DNA from: Proteus vulgaris
GTDB lineage: Bacteria > Pseudomonadota > Gammaproteobacteria > Enterobacterales > Enterobacteriaceae
DNA length: 64,000 nt
Direction of reading: 5' to 3'
NCBI RefSeq assembly: GCF_033708015.1
Contig: NZ_CP137920.1
Span: 3,286,001 to 3,350,000, forward strand
Shown: piece after piece, positions 11,351-22,827 of the stretch
Numbering within the stretch: position 1 is the first letter of the stretch
Layout: each line of letters starts with the position of its first letter
The notes under the pieces: model-generated
The model's input: only the letters and a program-made list of their open reading frames with translations
Told to the model about the DNA's origin: nothing
Database searches by the model: none
Made by a program: the position numbers and the translations under genes

Positions 11351-11848
11351 TTATTTAACCTGTTTTTGAACCTGAGCAGTAATATCTTTACCATCTGCGA
11401 AATAAGGTACAGTGTTAGCATCAAGGATCACATCATAGCCTTCTTTCTTCGCTACTGCATCAACAGCATCTAATACACGTTTCATGATTTTGTTACGTTC
11501 TTCAGCCTGACGACGACTAAAGTCTTGCTCAAAAGCTTGTGCTTTTTGTGCGTATGCTTCACGTTTAGCAACCAGATCTTTCTCTGTATTTGCACGTTGT
11601 GTTGCATTCATCGTTGGTGCATCTTTTTGATATTTCTCAACAGCGGTCTGTAATGCTTTACCTAAGTTCTGCAATTCAGTGTCACGTGATTTGAATTCAT
11701 TTTCCAATTGTTTCTCTACCGCATCACGGTTAGGAATTTGTTGGAGAACTTGACCGATGTTCACAACACCTACTTTATCTGCGGCTTGAACACCTGCTGA
11801 CATGGTCAATGCCATTCCAAGGGCAGCGGCACATAACAATTTTTTCAC
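11351..11848 (-). CDS. skp: Periplasmic chaperone Skp
   Basis: Skp is a trimeric periplasmic chaperone that holds unfolded outer-membrane proteins and delivers them toward BamA. I place the start at a GTG at 11848, because AAGGAG lies 7 bases upstream and translation from it gives a clean 22-residue signal peptide starting KKLLCAAALG and ending VQA before ADKVGVVN. The mature part is Lys-, Gln- and Glu-rich, as expected for the coiled-coil tentacles, with the family string KAQAFEQDFSRRQAEERNK. A longer reading from 11869 lacks a good ribosome site. The protein is 165 aa. Confidence 0.95.
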   Translation of the reverse strand: MKKLLCAAALGMALTMSAGVQAADKVGVVNIGQVLQQIPNRDAVEKQLENEFKSRDTELQNLGKALQTAVEKYQKDAPTMNATQRANTEKDLVAKREAYAQKAQAFEQDFSRRQAEERNKIMKRVLDAVDAVAKKEGYDVILDANTVPYFADGKDITAQVQKQVK

Positions 11849-11940
11849 GATTAAACTCCTTAAAACCAAAAATAATTTTTTGTCAGAAATCGGATGCCTT
11901 TTTCAACATTGTGGATCAGGCATCAACTTTACTTACATCG

Positions 11941-14346
11941 CTACCACGTTCTACCAATATTAAACTGGAATTGCTCCGATTTATCGCCTTCGTAATCTTT
12001 TACTGGCTTAGCATAAGAGAATACTAGCGGACCTAAAGGAGATAACCATTGTAATGCAACACCGGTTGAAACACGTATATTACTTGCTTTACCGTAATCT
12101 GGCATACCTGCGGTCCAATTAGAGTTAGTGCTATTCCAGTTGGTATCCCATACGGTACCCGCATCAACAAACAGAGACGTTCTGACTGATGATGAGTATT
12201 TATCATCAACAAATGGCGTTGGTGTGATCAGTTCAAAACTGGCAACTGCCATGGCATTACCACCGACCGCATCGCTAGATAATGAAGGATTAATTGTCGT
12301 ATTTCCATTTTCTGTGACTTTTTTCAAATAAATCGCTTTAGGACCGATATTATTTGAACGGAAACCACGAACAGTACCAGAACCACCAGCATAGAAGTTT
12401 TCATAGAATGGTAATTCTTTACCCCCTAAACCGTCACCGTAGCCTAAACGACCTTTAAACAAGGTTACCCAAGACTCTTTTTCATCAATTGGGTAATACG
12501 CCATACCGTCCCAAGTCACTTTATAGTACTTGTTGTCAGAGCCCGGTACAGTCACTCGACCACTTAAATTGCTTCTTACACCTGATGTTGGGAAGAAACC
12601 TTTGTTTAAGTTATTAAATGTCCAACCCAGACTGACAGTATAATCATCCGCATTAAAGGATTCTCGCTTATCAAAGCCTGGGTTTTCACCCATACTTTCA
12701 AGGTAACGCCACATTGCAACCTGAGGTTCCATACGTGACAGACCATTGTGAGTATAGCCTATGCCAAGACGTGCTGAGTTATATTCATTAATTGGGAAGC
12801 CTAACGTTCCGTCAACACCATAAGATTTATTGGTATAACCAGATAAATCGGCATCATTCGCACGGAAGTCGTTATAGAAAATACGACCACCTAAGCTAAC
12901 ACCATTAACGGTAAAGTATGGGTCAGTAACAGATAATTCAGCGTAAGTTGAGTAGTCATTTTTACTCGCATTAATCGCAACAGCGTTACCTGTACCTAAC
13001 CAGTTATCTTGCGTAACCCCCACTTGGAAGCTCACACCACTTTCCGTACCGAAACCGACACCAAAGTTAATAGAACCTGTGTTACGCTCTTTTACACGAT
13101 AAACAATATCAACCTGATCAGGAGACCCAGGAATACGCTGTGTTTCCGTTTCGACGGTCTCAAAATAACCTAAACGGTTTAAACGCTCTTTGCCTTGTTC
13201 AACTAAATCACTACCTAACCATGCACCTTCCATTTGACGCATTTCACGGCGTAAAACAGAGTCTTTAGTGATGTCATTACCTGCAAAACGGATTTGGCGA
13301 ACATAAAAACGATTTCCTGCATCTACGTTTACATGCAGTTTAACTGTTTTATTTTCATCATTAATTTCAGGATTTGTCATCACGCGAGGATAAGCATATC
13401 CATAGCGACCTAACAGATTTTTAATATCATTTTCTGTTTTAGTCACTTGCGCGCCATTATAAAGAGAGCCCGGTGCAATTTGGATAAGATCTTCAATCTC
13501 TTTGGTATAGCCAGCCGTATTACCATTGATCTCGGTATTTTCTACCGTGTATTTATCACCTTCTTTCAGGTTAATGGTAATATAAATGCCTTTCTTGTCT
13601 GGCGTTAAACTGACATTCGTCGATTCAATATCAAAACGAGCATAACCACGATCAAGATAGAAACTTCTTAATGTTTCTAAGTCACCAGCCAGTTTTTGCT
13701 TCTGATATTTTTCATCAGCGGCTAAGTTCCACCAAGGTACATCGTCACGTAATTGGAAGCGGTTGACAAGCTCAGCAGTAGAAAACGCTTTATTACCAAC
13801 AATGTTGATTTGCTGAATAGTTGCTGAAACACCCTCTGCGAACACGAGTTTTAAGTCAACACGGTTACGAGGCAGCGGTGTAACAACGACTTTTACAGTT
13901 GCATTATATTTACCAACACTATAATAGAAGTCTTCAAGCCCTTTCTCGATATTCGCTAACATTGTACGGTCAAGTGTTTCACCAATACGAATATTAGAAG
14001 CATCAAGGTTCTGTTTTAGCATCTCTTCCTTGATTGCTTTGTTACCAGAGAAAGTAATGCTGGCAATAGTTGGACGCTCTTTTACCTGAACAATCAAAGT
14101 ATTTCCGTCACGTAGGACGCGAACATCATCGAAGTTTCCTGTCGCAAATAATGAACGGATAGTTCGGCTGATATCATCACTACCTACCGAGTCTCCAACT
14201 CGGACAGGCATGTTCAGTAATGCTGCACCAACGGCGACGCGTTGAAGACCTTCAAATTGAATGTCCTGAACTACGAATCCGTCTGAACCGTATGCAGTGG
14301 CGCTGCCCAGCAGCAGCGACGCTATAAGCAACTTTTTCATCGCCAT
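11941..14346 (-). CDS. bamA: Outer-membrane protein assembly factor BamA
   Basis: BamA is the essential barrel of the Bam complex that inserts beta-barrel proteins into the outer membrane. I start it at [14 protein letters not shown] (14346), which gives the family-typical signal peptide and 801 aa; a frame 13 codons longer exists but is not conserved. Five POTRA domains occupy roughly residues 20-420, followed by the 16-strand barrel. The lid-loop motif VRGF appears in [10 protein letters not shown], and the last residue is the aromatic Trp of the beta-signal (FNIGRTW). It lies 39 bp after rseP and 92 bp before skp. Confidence 0.97.
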   Translation of the reverse strand: MAMKKLLIASLLLGSATAYGSDGFVVQDIQFEGLQRVAVGAALLNMPVRVGDSVGSDDISRTIRSLFATGNFDDVRVLRDGNTLIVQVKERPTIASITFSGNKAIKEEMLKQNLDASNIRIGETLDRTMLANIEKGLEDFYYSVGKYNATVKVVVTPLPRNRVDLKLVFAEGVSATIQQINIVGNKAFSTAELVNRFQLRDDVPWWNLAADEKYQKQKLAGDLETLRSFYLDRGYARFDIESTNVSLTPDKKGIYITINLKEGDKYTVENTEINGNTAGYTKEIEDLIQIAPGSLYNGAQVTKTENDIKNLLGRYGYAYPRVMTNPEINDENKTVKLHVNVDAGNRFYVRQIRFAGNDITKDSVLRREMRQMEGAWLGSDLVEQGKERLNRLGYFETVETETQRIPGSPDQVDIVYRVKERNTGSINFGVGFGTESGVSFQVGVTQDNWLGTGNAVAINASKNDYSTYAELSVTDPYFTVNGVSLGGRIFYNDFRANDADLSGYTNKSYGVDGTLGFPINEYNSARLGIGYTHNGLSRMEPQVAMWRYLESMGENPGFDKRESFNADDYTVSLGWTFNNLNKGFFPTSGVRSNLSGRVTVPGSDNKYYKVTWDGMAYYPIDEKESWVTLFKGRLGYGDGLGGKELPFYENFYAGGSGTVRGFRSNNIGPKAIYLKKVTENGNTTINPSLSSDAVGGNAMAVASFELITPTPFVDDKYSSSVRTSLFVDAGTVWDTNWNSTNSNWTAGMPDYGKASNIRVSTGVALQWLSPLGPLVFSYAKPVKDYEGDKSEQFQFNIGRTW

Positions 14347-14385
14347 CGTTGTTTTGTGTTTTCCTAACCGGTCCCTGCTTACCAA

Positions 14386-15738
14386 TTATAAGCGAGAGAA
14401 ATCATTGAAAAGTGCAAGTCCCATTAAAAGCATCAGTGCCATAATACCAATGCGATAACAGAAATCTTGTACACGCTCAGATACCGGCCCTCCCTTTATC
14501 TTCTCGATAACCAGGAAAAGCAGGTGCCCGCCATCTAAGACAGGCAGGGGAAACAAGTTAATGATCCCCAAATTGACACTGATAAGCGCCATAAACATCA
14601 AATAATAAATAAAACCAGAATCAGCAGACATTCCTGCGCCTTTCGCGATAGAAACAGGCCCACTAAGGTTAGTTAATTTGACGTCACCTACGACTAACTT
14701 ACCAATCATTTTGACAGTTAAACCCATTAACTGCCATGTTTTATCAGATGCTTCATAGAGCGCTGAAAATGGGTTGTATTGTTGCATGATCAAATATTGC
14801 TCTTCAGGAGGTAATATTTGCAATTGCGCACCAACTTGCCCGACTTCAGTGCCATCTTTTAGTGCAACAGCTGTTGGCGTAATATTCAACATCAACGACG
14901 AGCCGTTACGTTCAACAAGAAGCGCCAAGACTTTATTTGGACTTTGTCGAACAAAATAAGTAAATGGATGCCATGTATCAATTGGCTGACCGTCAACTTT
15001 AACGATACGATCCCCCGCCTGTAAACCCGCTTTTTCCGCAGCGGAGCCTTCCGTGACTTCAATAATCTTTGAGTCTAACCGTGCGCCAACAGGCATTATC
15101 CCTAGGGACAAGATAGGATCTTGTTTTTCAGGATCAAAATTCCATTGTTGTAAATTCAGTATATTCTCACTCTCAGAAAGCGAATTTGGTTCTGAAACAA
15201 CGAATGAAACCTCTTTGGCACCAATTTTACTCACTAATGCTAAACGAACTGCATTCTGATCAGGCGTTTCGATACCTGCAACGGATTTTAGTTCCATTCC
15301 AGGCGTTAATTTTGCTTGTTCGGCGATAGAATTCGGACGAATGTCTGCAATTATAGGTTTTAATGCAGGGACACCTATCATAAAAACTATCCAATAGGCG
15401 ACTATCGCTAACAAAAAGTTAGCAATAGGTCCTGCCGCAACAACGGCAGCACGTTGGCCAACTGTTTTATTATTAAATGCCAGATGACGGCGCTCAGGTG
15501 CAACCTCAGCAACTCTTTCGTCTAACATTTTTACATAGCCGCCTAAAGGTATCCATGCGATAACAAATTCAGTGCCATGTTTATCTACTTTTCGCCAAAT
15601 CGCTTTTCCAAAACCGATAGAAAAACGCTCGACATAAATACCACAGCGCCTAGCTACCCAAAAATGTCCAAACTCATGTACCGTAATTAAAATACCTAAA
15701 ACGATAATAAATGCGGCAAGATTCCACAGGATACCCAT
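14386..15738 (-). CDS. rseP: Site-2 intramembrane protease RseP
   Basis: RseP cuts the anti-sigma factor RseA within the membrane after DegS, releasing sigma-E during envelope stress, and also clears signal-peptide remnants. The protein is 450 aa, as in E. coli. The zinc site HEFGH is at residues 21-25 in the first membrane helix. Two PDZ domains fill the periplasmic middle, with [16 protein letters not shown] in the second. The third zinc ligand lies in [13 protein letters not shown] near residue 400. It sits next to bamA, whose misassembly is the signal for this pathway. Confidence 0.97.
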   Translation of the reverse strand: MGILWNLAAFIIVLGILITVHEFGHFWVARRCGIYVERFSIGFGKAIWRKVDKHGTEFVIAWIPLGGYVKMLDERVAEVAPERRHLAFNNKTVGQRAAVVAAGPIANFLLAIVAYWIVFMIGVPALKPIIADIRPNSIAEQAKLTPGMELKSVAGIETPDQNAVRLALVSKIGAKEVSFVVSEPNSLSESENILNLQQWNFDPEKQDPILSLGIMPVGARLDSKIIEVTEGSAAEKAGLQAGDRIVKVDGQPIDTWHPFTYFVRQSPNKVLALLVERNGSSLMLNITPTAVALKDGTEVGQVGAQLQILPPEEQYLIMQQYNPFSALYEASDKTWQLMGLTVKMIGKLVVGDVKLTNLSGPVSIAKGAGMSADSGFIYYLMFMALISVNLGIINLFPLPVLDGGHLLFLVIEKIKGGPVSERVQDFCYRIGIMALMLLMGLALFNDFSRL

Positions 15739-15747
15739 TACTTACCT

Positions 15748-16611
15748 TTATAGTTTAAAGCCAGAAGAAATCAGAAAGACTAATCCTGCAAAGACGGGGA
15801 TAGCCGCGGTCAAACTATCAATTCTATCAAGTACACCACCATGTCCCGGTATTAATTGGCTACTGTCTTTAATGCCTGATACACGTTTAAACATGCTTTC
15901 TGCTAGATCACCGAATACTGAGACGACAACAACAACGCCTGATATTAATAACAAGTTATTAGGTACTTCCGTCACGGGTGCAAAATAAGTAAATAACCAC
16001 GATGCAACACCTGCCGTAATCAACCCACCAACTAACCCTTCAAGCGTTTTACCTGGAGATACTTTAGGTGCCATTTTATGTTTACCCATTAAACGTCCAA
16101 AAGCATAAGCACCAGAGTCAGCAGCCCAAACTAATAACATGACATACAATAACCACCATGCACCCGTATAAGTGTCAGTGTTATACCCCAACATACGCAG
16201 CGCCATCATGCCACAATAAAAGGGAACAATCGTCAATATACCGAACAATAGCTTAATAAAAACTGAATTTTTCCACATATTGGCTGAATTCGGATAACTT
16301 ACAACTAATAAAATTGCGGCTACCCACCAAATTAAACCTGCCCACAAACCATTTTTTATCATTGGAGTATCTAGTAGGTAGTCAAAATTTGGCAAAGAAA
16401 ACTGCATAACGAGTAACAATGCAGCAAAACCGATCCCTGTCGCAATACGTTTACCCTGAGAATGCCAGCCAATAAATTGTGCCCATTCCCAACCCGCTAA
16501 GCCTGATATTGCGATAATCGCTAATCCAAAACCTACAGGAGGAAGCAGAAATAGTGCAGCAATAACAATAGGGATTAAAATTAATGCGGTGATGACACGA
16601 TACTTAAGCAA
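15748..16611 (-). CDS. cdsA: Phosphatidate cytidylyltransferase (CDP-diglyceride synthase)
   Basis: CdsA makes CDP-diacylglycerol from phosphatidic acid and CTP, the branch point for all phospholipids. It is an integral inner-membrane protein of 287 aa with about eight hydrophobic helices. The C-terminal signature is complete: FGDLAESMFKRVSGIKDSS followed by PGHGGVLDRIDS. It starts one base after the uppS stop, so the two are probably coupled. Confidence 0.97.
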   Translation of the reverse strand: MLKYRVITALILIPIVIAALFLLPPVGFGLAIIAISGLAGWEWAQFIGWHSQGKRIATGIGFAALLLVMQFSLPNFDYLLDTPMIKNGLWAGLIWWVAAILLVVSYPNSANMWKNSVFIKLLFGILTIVPFYCGMMALRMLGYNTDTYTGAWWLLYVMLLVWAADSGAYAFGRLMGKHKMAPKVSPGKTLEGLVGGLITAGVASWLFTYFAPVTEVPNNLLLISGVVVVVSVFGDLAESMFKRVSGIKDSSQLIPGHGGVLDRIDSLTAAIPVFAGLVFLISSGFKL

Positions 16612-16612
16612 G

Positions 16613-17371
16613 TTATCCTCCCAGATTTATAGTATCTGTTTCTGATGTAGTACCACCGAAACGTCTTTCCCGTTTAGCAAAAGCATCTAGTGCATTCTGA
16701 AAAACTTGTTCATCAAAATCAGGCCATAAAACCTGTGTAAAATAAAGCTCAGCATAAGCAATCTGCCAAATAAGAAAATTACTTATACGATGCTCACCAC
16801 CTGTACGAATAACAAGATCGACGCCAGGCTGATTATGCAAGCAAAGATGTGAAGATATTGCACTTTCATTAATATCTTCGAGATTAATTTCCCCTTTTGC
16901 GAGGGATGTCGCTAATTGTTTTACACTTTGAGTAATATCCCAACGACCACCATAATTAGCCGCAATATTTAAATTAAGTCCTGTATTATTCGCGGTGAGT
17001 GCCACAGAACTTTTAATGCGGTCTTGTAAACGGCGGCTAAAACGGCTGATATCACCAATGACAGTCAATTTAACATTATGTTTATGCAGGCTCTTCACTT
17101 CATTATCTAAAGCGAAAACAAACAATTCCATGAGAGAACTCACTTCCTGCTCTGGTCTATTCCAGTTTTCGCTACTAAATGCATATAACGTTAGTGATTC
17201 AATTTTGTGTTTTACGGAAAAGCTAACCGCATCCCGAACTGCTTTAATTCCCGCGCGATGCCCCGTTACTCGGAGTTTCCCTTGCTTTTTAGCCCAGCGC
17301 CCATTGCCATCCATAATGATAGCAACATGCTTTGGTTTTGATGCGGATGAATCGTCACTGGATAAGTTCAC
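16613..17371 (-). CDS. uppS: Undecaprenyl diphosphate synthase
   Basis: UppS is a cis-prenyltransferase that adds eight isopentenyl units to farnesyl diphosphate to make the C55 carrier for peptidoglycan and O-antigen. The 252-aa protein has MDGNGRWA at residues 20-27, including the catalytic Asp21, then GHRAGIKAVR, SENWNRP and the C-terminal DLVIRTGGEHRISNF. It is the first gene after a 226-bp gap that contains a terminator for dxr, so it probably has its own promoter or depends on readthrough. Confidence 0.97.
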   Translation of the reverse strand: MNLSSDDSSASKPKHVAIIMDGNGRWAKKQGKLRVTGHRAGIKAVRDAVSFSVKHKIESLTLYAFSSENWNRPEQEVSSLMELFVFALDNEVKSLHKHNVKLTVIGDISRFSRRLQDRIKSSVALTANNTGLNLNIAANYGGRWDITQSVKQLATSLAKGEINLEDINESAISSHLCLHNQPGVDLVIRTGGEHRISNFLIWQIAYAELYFTQVLWPDFDEQVFQNALDAFAKRERRFGGTTSETDTINLGG

Positions 17372-17434
17372 TCAATTTAACCCTTTGCTAATCTGATACT
17401 GATACAGACAGTCCTCTTCGGATAACCTATGCAC

Positions 17435-17458
17435 AAAAAAAAACCGTGTCACCCACGG
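17435..17458 (-). terminator. Terminator after dxr, inside the dxr-uppS gap
   Basis: A short GC-rich stem CCGTG/CACGG (17444-17448 with 17454-17458) is followed on the minus strand by nine T. It lies about 140 bp past the dxr stop and about 65 bp before uppS, so transcripts of dxr should end, fully or partly, before the envelope gene cluster. Confidence 0.75.
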
Positions 17459-17597
17459 CCTTTGGCAAAGCCTCAAAGTTGCTAAAGCAATAGCCTTAGT
17501 AATGAACTGTTAATTTTCATTATTGTCTTTAGTTATTCGGCAACTATACCATTAGCCAGAAAGACGAACAAACACCCTATATTAAATATAATCACCA

Positions 17598-18791
17598 TTA
17601 TACAAATTGTGTGATTATCTGATGAGTTTCTAATCTGGCTAATTTATCAATTTCTAGAACATCATTAATGCTTTGAGGCTCTGATAGGTCAAAATGTTCA
17701 ACAACTTTACGATTAATTTTAGCAATATCAGTAAATTTCACTTTTTCGTGTAAAAATGCATCAACAACCACTTCATTAGCCGCATTTAACACTGTTGTTG
17801 CCGCTTGTCCACGTTTTGACGCTTCAATAGCAAGTGCTAAACAAGGGTAACGTTGATAATCTGGACGAATGAACTCTAAAGATTGAATCTCAAAAAAATC
17901 TAATGCTTTTGCACCAGATTGAGTACGATGAGGATAAGCCATTGAGTACGCAATTGGTGTTCTCATATCAGGTTCACCAATCTGAGCAATAATACTGCCA
18001 TCGCGATAACGAACCATTGAGTGAATGACAGATTGTGGATGAATAATAACTTCCATCTCCTCTTCAGAAGCATTAAAGAAATAACGAGCCTCAATATACT
18101 CAAGCCCTTTATTCATCATCGTTGCAGAATCAACCGAAATTTTACGTCCCATCGACCAATTTGGGTGTGCACAAGCTTGATCTGGCGTCATTGACTCTAA
18201 CGATTCTAATGGTGTGTACCGAAACGGTCCACCAGAACCTGTTAACAAGATACTCGTCACACCTTCATCAGCTAAAGATGCATGACCTAGATTTTCTTGG
18301 ATTGCTTTAGGTAAACTTTGATAAATTGCATTATGTTCGCTGTCAATGGGTAAAATTGTCGCACCATATTTAGCAACCGCATCAAAGAAAAGACGTCCAC
18401 TGGTTATCAGTGATTCTTTATTCGCGAGTAGAATTCTTTTGCCTTTTTCAATGGCAGCAAGTGTCGGCTTTAATCCTGCAACACCGGTTATCGCAGACAT
18501 GACTTGATCAGCGTCATCAAGAGCCGCAATTTCATTGATCGCATGAGAGCCAGATAGGATTTCTGTCTTACAAGATGTATTAGCGAGTAACTGTTTAAGC
18601 TGATTAGCACTTTTTTCATCAGACATCACAGCGTATTTAGGTTGGAAAGCAAGGCACTGTTGCGCCATCTTATCTGCATTTTTTCCTGCTGCCAGAGCAA
18701 GAACCTGATACTCATCAGGATTATTTTCGATGACGGAAAGCGTGCTCGTTCCGATAGATCCTGTTGAGCCTAAAATAGTTATTTGTTTCAT
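17598..18791 (-). CDS. dxr: 1-deoxy-D-xylulose 5-phosphate reductoisomerase
   Basis: Dxr (IspC) converts DXP to MEP with NADPH, the committed step of the non-mevalonate isoprenoid pathway that feeds UppS. The 397-aa protein has the NADPH motif [10 protein letters not shown] at residues 8-17. The metal and substrate region is [12 protein letters not shown], and the flexible loop follows in [18 protein letters not shown]. It sits between frr and uppS as in E. coli, with a 191-bp gap to frr that contains the frr terminator. Confidence 0.97.
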   Translation of the reverse strand: MKQITILGSTGSIGTSTLSVIENNPDEYQVLALAAGKNADKMAQQCLAFQPKYAVMSDEKSANQLKQLLANTSCKTEILSGSHAINEIAALDDADQVMSAITGVAGLKPTLAAIEKGKRILLANKESLITSGRLFFDAVAKYGATILPIDSEHNAIYQSLPKAIQENLGHASLADEGVTSILLTGSGGPFRYTPLESLESMTPDQACAHPNWSMGRKISVDSATMMNKGLEYIEARYFFNASEEEMEVIIHPQSVIHSMVRYRDGSIIAQIGEPDMRTPIAYSMAYPHRTQSGAKALDFFEIQSLEFIRPDYQRYPCLALAIEASKRGQAATTVLNAANEVVVDAFLHEKVKFTDIAKINRKVVEHFDLSEPQSINDVLEIDKLARLETHQIITQFV

Positions 18792-18935
18792 TTATTAATC
18801 AATCAGTATGTCTACAACGTTTTAATTAAAGAGAATTATATCAGTATGACGAGGTAAATGAGGATTAAAGATGAAAACTTTAATAAATAATGTGACAAAA
18901 GAAGATATTACACACAAATTTTCAAATCAATAATT

Positions 18936-18964
18936 AAAAATAATGCCGCTAAAAAGCGGCATTA
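18936..18964 (-). terminator. Rho-independent terminator after frr
   Basis: A perfect 10-bp stem (18941-18950 with 18955-18964) with an AAAA loop is followed on the minus strand by TTTTTAATTATT. It sits 19 bp past the frr stop. Confidence 0.85.
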
Positions 18965-18982
18965 TCGAAAAAAGATATAAAA

Positions 18983-19540
18983 TTAGAATTCCATTAACTC
19001 TGCTTCTTTCAGCGCTAATGCATCATCAATTTTTTTAATGAACATGTCAGTTAACTTCTGAATGTCATCTTGTGAGCGGCGTTCATCATCTTCGCTGATT
19101 TCTTTATCTTTCAGTAATGCTTTTACTTTATCGTTAGCATCACGACGGATATTACGAACAGAAACGCGGCCTTGTTCTGCATCACCACGAACAACTTTGA
19201 TGAGGTCTTTACGACGTTCTTCAGTTAATGGAGGCAGTGGGACACGGATAATGGCGCCCGCAGATGAAGGATTTAAACCCAAATCTGATGCCATAATCGC
19301 TTTTTCAACAGCGGGTGCTAAAGTACGGTCGAATACAGTGATTGCCAGTGTACGGCCATCTTCTGCAACAACGTTAGCAACTTGGTTTAATGGCGTTGGC
19401 GCTCCGTAGTATTCAACTACAATGCCATCTAAAAGGCTAGGAGACGCACGACCAGTACGAACTTTATTAATCTGGCTTTTCAGTGCTTCAACGCTTTTAT
19501 CCATGCGTTCTTGAGCATCTTTTTTGATTTCATTAATCAC
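18983..19540 (-). CDS. frr: Ribosome recycling factor
   Basis: RRF splits post-termination ribosomes together with EF-G. I start it at a GTG at 19540, which gives [13 protein letters not shown] and 185 aa, exactly the E. coli length; AAGGG lies 8 bases upstream. A frame 30 codons longer is open but has no family similarity. Internal segments such as [26 protein letters not shown] and [15 protein letters not shown] are strongly conserved. The order rpsB-tsf-pyrH-frr is the usual enterobacterial one. Confidence 0.97.
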   Translation of the reverse strand: MINEIKKDAQERMDKSVEALKSQINKVRTGRASPSLLDGIVVEYYGAPTPLNQVANVVAEDGRTLAITVFDRTLAPAVEKAIMASDLGLNPSSAGAIIRVPLPPLTEERRKDLIKVVRGDAEQGRVSVRNIRRDANDKVKALLKDKEISEDDERRSQDDIQKLTDMFIKKIDDALALKEAELMEF

Positions 19541-19652
19541 GTTATAAACCCTTGGGAACTGGTTATCTTCCAGTCGATATGAAATCATATCGACATAAAT
19601 GAATTGGCGTACTCTAGATGTTAACGCCAAATTATACCGTTGTCTCTGTGTA

Positions 19653-20381
19653 TTAAGCGTGAGAAATCAAAGTTCCTTCACTTTCACCCATTACAACCCG
19701 ACGTAATGCACCCGGTTTATTCATATTGAATACGCGGATAGGTAAATTATGATCTCGGGCTAATGTGAATGCAGCAAGATCCATGACTTTCAATTCACGT
19801 TCTAATACATCCTGATAAGTCAGTGTTTCATAAAGTACTGCATCAGGATCTTTGGTTGGATCGGCAGAATAAACGCCGTCCACTTTCGTTGCTTTTAATA
19901 CAACGTCAGCTTCAATTTCAATACCGCGTAAACACGCAGCTGAATCGGTAGTAAAGAATGGGTTGCCTGTGCCCGCCGAGAAAATAACAACTCGACCATG
20001 GCGTAATAGGCTAATTGCTTCTGCCCAACTATAGTTATCGCAGACACCATTCAATGGAAATGCAGACATAAGGCGAGCATTTACATAAGCACGATGCAAT
20101 GCATCACGCATTGCTAAACCATTCATTACCGTCGCGAGCATTCCCATATGGTCACCCACAACACGGTTCATACCTGCCGCAGCAAGACCCGCGCCACGGA
20201 ACAAGTTACCACCGCCAATTACGACACCGACTTGTATACCTAATTCAACGAGTTCTTTGATTTCCTGAGCCATGCGATCAAGTACGCTCGCATCGATACC
20301 GAAACCTTCTGCGCCTTGCAGGGCTTCGCCACTCAGCTTTAATAAAATTCGCTGATATACAGGTTTTGCATTGGTAGCCAT
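19653..20381 (-). CDS. pyrH: UMP kinase
   Basis: PyrH phosphorylates UMP to UDP. It is the bacterial hexameric amino-acid-kinase-fold enzyme, inhibited by UTP and activated by GTP. At 242 aa it matches the E. coli length. It begins with [14 protein letters not shown] sequence ([14 protein letters not shown]), followed by [12 protein letters not shown] and the ATP-site segment [11 protein letters not shown]. It lies in the rpsB-tsf-pyrH-frr cluster, 135 bp from tsf, with the tsf terminator in between. Confidence 0.98.
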   Translation of the reverse strand: MATNAKPVYQRILLKLSGEALQGAEGFGIDASVLDRMAQEIKELVELGIQVGVVIGGGNLFRGAGLAAAGMNRVVGDHMGMLATVMNGLAMRDALHRAYVNARLMSAFPLNGVCDNYSWAEAISLLRHGRVVIFSAGTGNPFFTTDSAACLRGIEIEADVVLKATKVDGVYSADPTKDPDAVLYETLTYQDVLERELKVMDLAAFTLARDHNLPIRVFNMNKPGALRRVVMGESEGTLISHA

Positions 20382-20478
20382 GGTGTTCTGTCCTAAGCAG
20401 ATTAGTTAATTGGAGGTTTTAGATAGCTTCTCTTTTAAACAAAAAAAGCAAACAGCCAGTGGAGATTACAACAAAATA

Positions 20479-20516
20479 GAACCGCCTTAAGGCGGTTCCA
20501 TTAACGCAAAGCGTTA
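20479..20516 (-). terminator. Terminator-like hairpin pair after tsf
   Basis: A perfect 8-bp stem (20479-20486 with 20491-20498), loop TTAA, lies just after tsf. On the minus strand it is followed by the mixed tract TATTTTGTTG. A second small stem (TAACGC/GCGTTA) lies between it and the tsf stop. It may terminate only in part. Confidence 0.65.
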
Positions 20517-21368
20517 TTATTTGCTCATTGCCGCAACTTCTGCTGCGAAATCAGCTTCAACTTTCTCAATACCTTCACCCACTTCGAAACGAACGAAGTT
20601 AATGATTTCAGCATTGTTTTCTTTCAGCAGATCGCCAACAGTTTTGCTTGGATCCATTACGAAATGCTGACCAGTCAGAGAAATCTCACCAGTGAATTTG
20701 TTCATACGACCAGTAACCATTTTTTCTGCGATTTCGCGTGGTTTACCTGATTGCATTGCGATGTCCATCTGGATTTGGTGCTCATGCTCAACAACATCAG
20801 CAGGCACATCTTCAGGGCGAACATATTCTGGTTTGCTTGCAGCAACGTGCATAGCAATGTGTTTGATCAGTTCTTCGTTAGCGCCTTTAGCTGCAACTAA
20901 AACACCGATGCGAGCACCGTGCAGGTAAGTACCTAATTCTTCGCCTTCTAAGATAGCAACGCGGCGAATGTTGATGTTTTCACCAATTTTTGCAACTAAT
21001 GCAGTACGAGCATCTTCGAATTTCGCTTTCAGTGCTTCGATATCGTCAGTTTTGTCTGCTAATACTGCAGCCATAACATCTTTACCGAATGCGATGAAGC
21101 CAGCATCTTTAGCAACGAAGTCTGTTTCACAGTTCAGTTCAACCAGCGCACCGAATTTACCATCAGCAGCAACTTCTGCAAGGATGATACCTTCAGCAGC
21201 AACGCGACCTGCTTTTTTAGCCGCTTTTGCTTGACCTGATTTACGCATGTTGTCGATAGCTAATTCGATATCACCGTTAGCTTCAACCAGCGCTTTTTTA
21301 CATTCCATCATGCCTGCGCCAGTACGTTCACGCAGTTCTTTTACCAATGCAGCGGTAATTCCAGACAT
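20517..21368 (-). CDS. tsf: Translation elongation factor Ts
   Basis: EF-Ts exchanges GDP for GTP on EF-Tu. The 283-aa protein has the N-terminal UBA-like domain with the conserved [13 protein letters not shown], then the EF-Tu-contact region around [12 protein letters not shown], followed by the subdomains of the core. It lies downstream of rpsB in the standard pair, separated by 135 bp that holds a GC-rich hairpin. Confidence 0.98.
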
Positions 21369-21428
21369 TTGTTTCTTCCTCGACTTTTCTATGGGCGAGC
21401 CATAGATGTTCTCATAGCAGATGTGTAA

Positions 21429-21450
21429 AGGGGGCCTATTGAGGCCCCCT
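21429..21450 (-). promoter_or_regulatory. GC-rich hairpin between rpsB and tsf
   Basis: A perfect 8-bp stem with arms 21429-21436 and 21443-21450 and a 6-nt loop sits in the rpsB-tsf gap. The minus strand has no T run after it, so it is more likely a processing or partial attenuation site than a full terminator. It probably helps set the S2 to EF-Ts ratio, which is an inference. Confidence 0.5.
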
Positions 21451-21503
21451 AACCAATATATAGCAATACCTGGTTAAATAAGGGCTCTTACGAGCATGCC
21501 TTA

Positions 21504-22238
<735 letters not shown>

Positions 22239-22261
22239 CTATAAATTTAAATTTGGGGTTA

Positions 22262-22352
22262 TTTCGTCCACAAATCCCATACGACCGACTCATCAGCTGC
22301 AAAGGTTTGACCTTTACATAAGAGCACCCCGGCGTTATGTGCCGATTTGTGT
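22262..22352 (-). ncRNA. rpsB leader (S2 autoregulation element, t44/tff-like)
   Basis: The minus strand just upstream of rpsB holds a structured block with AAATCGGCACATAACGCCG, then GGGGTGCTC, AAAGGTCAAACCTTTGC and AGCTGATGAG. From memory these blocks match the conserved E. coli rpsB leader, also reported as the t44/tff RNA, through which S2 represses rpsB-tsf. The borders are approximate. Confidence 0.6.
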
Positions 22353-22430
22353 GTGTAATTAACACAATTGAATGTTTCAGATTTACTGCTATTACCCATG
22401 GTGTGATGCAATAACAGAACTCCGGCGCGC

Positions 22431-22459
22431 TTTATACCACAATTAACCTCAAGAAACCA
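22431..22459 (-). promoter_or_regulatory. Candidate rpsB promoter
   Basis: On the minus strand a -10 TATAAA (22431-22436) is followed by the GC-rich discriminator GCGCGCC, and TGGTTT lies 17 bp upstream as a weak -35. The GC-rich discriminator fits stringent control of a ribosomal protein operon. No experiment supports it. Confidence 0.45.
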
Positions 22460-22827
22460 CTATTACTTACGTTTGTCATGGGCTTAATTTGACATAAAAA
22501 CACACCCTTTGGATAAAGAAAAAACGAGATCAACGCAGGTATAATAAATACTTCCCCAATATCAATTCACTAGAAAAATACAAAATAGAAAAGCGCAATA
22601 TGTAAAGACAATGAGATTAAGAAGGCGTAATGTTCGTCATTAATCCTCGATATCAGACAGATTACACACATCCTCTTTATTGGCACATCTACTTTCTGCT
22701 GATATCATAAATGGTAATCAGAATTATTTCTTATCATCATTCATTTAGCCTGCAATACAAAATATGAATACAACAAAGCATATTATCTAGTTCGTATTGT
22801 GGCTTTTAATCTAGACGAAGAACTCAA
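22460..22827. other. Intergenic region upstream of map, no clear element
   Basis: This AT-rich stretch lies between the rpsB promoter and the map start on the plus strand. It must hold the map promoter. A TATAAT occurs near 22540 without a good -35 partner. I see no small gene, repeat or convincing RNA structure here. Confidence 0.4.

Noticed and set aside
11849..11869. Upstream start for skp giving seven extra residues
   Set aside because: It spoils the signal peptide and lacks a ribosome site, while the GTG at 11848 has AAGGAG at the right distance.
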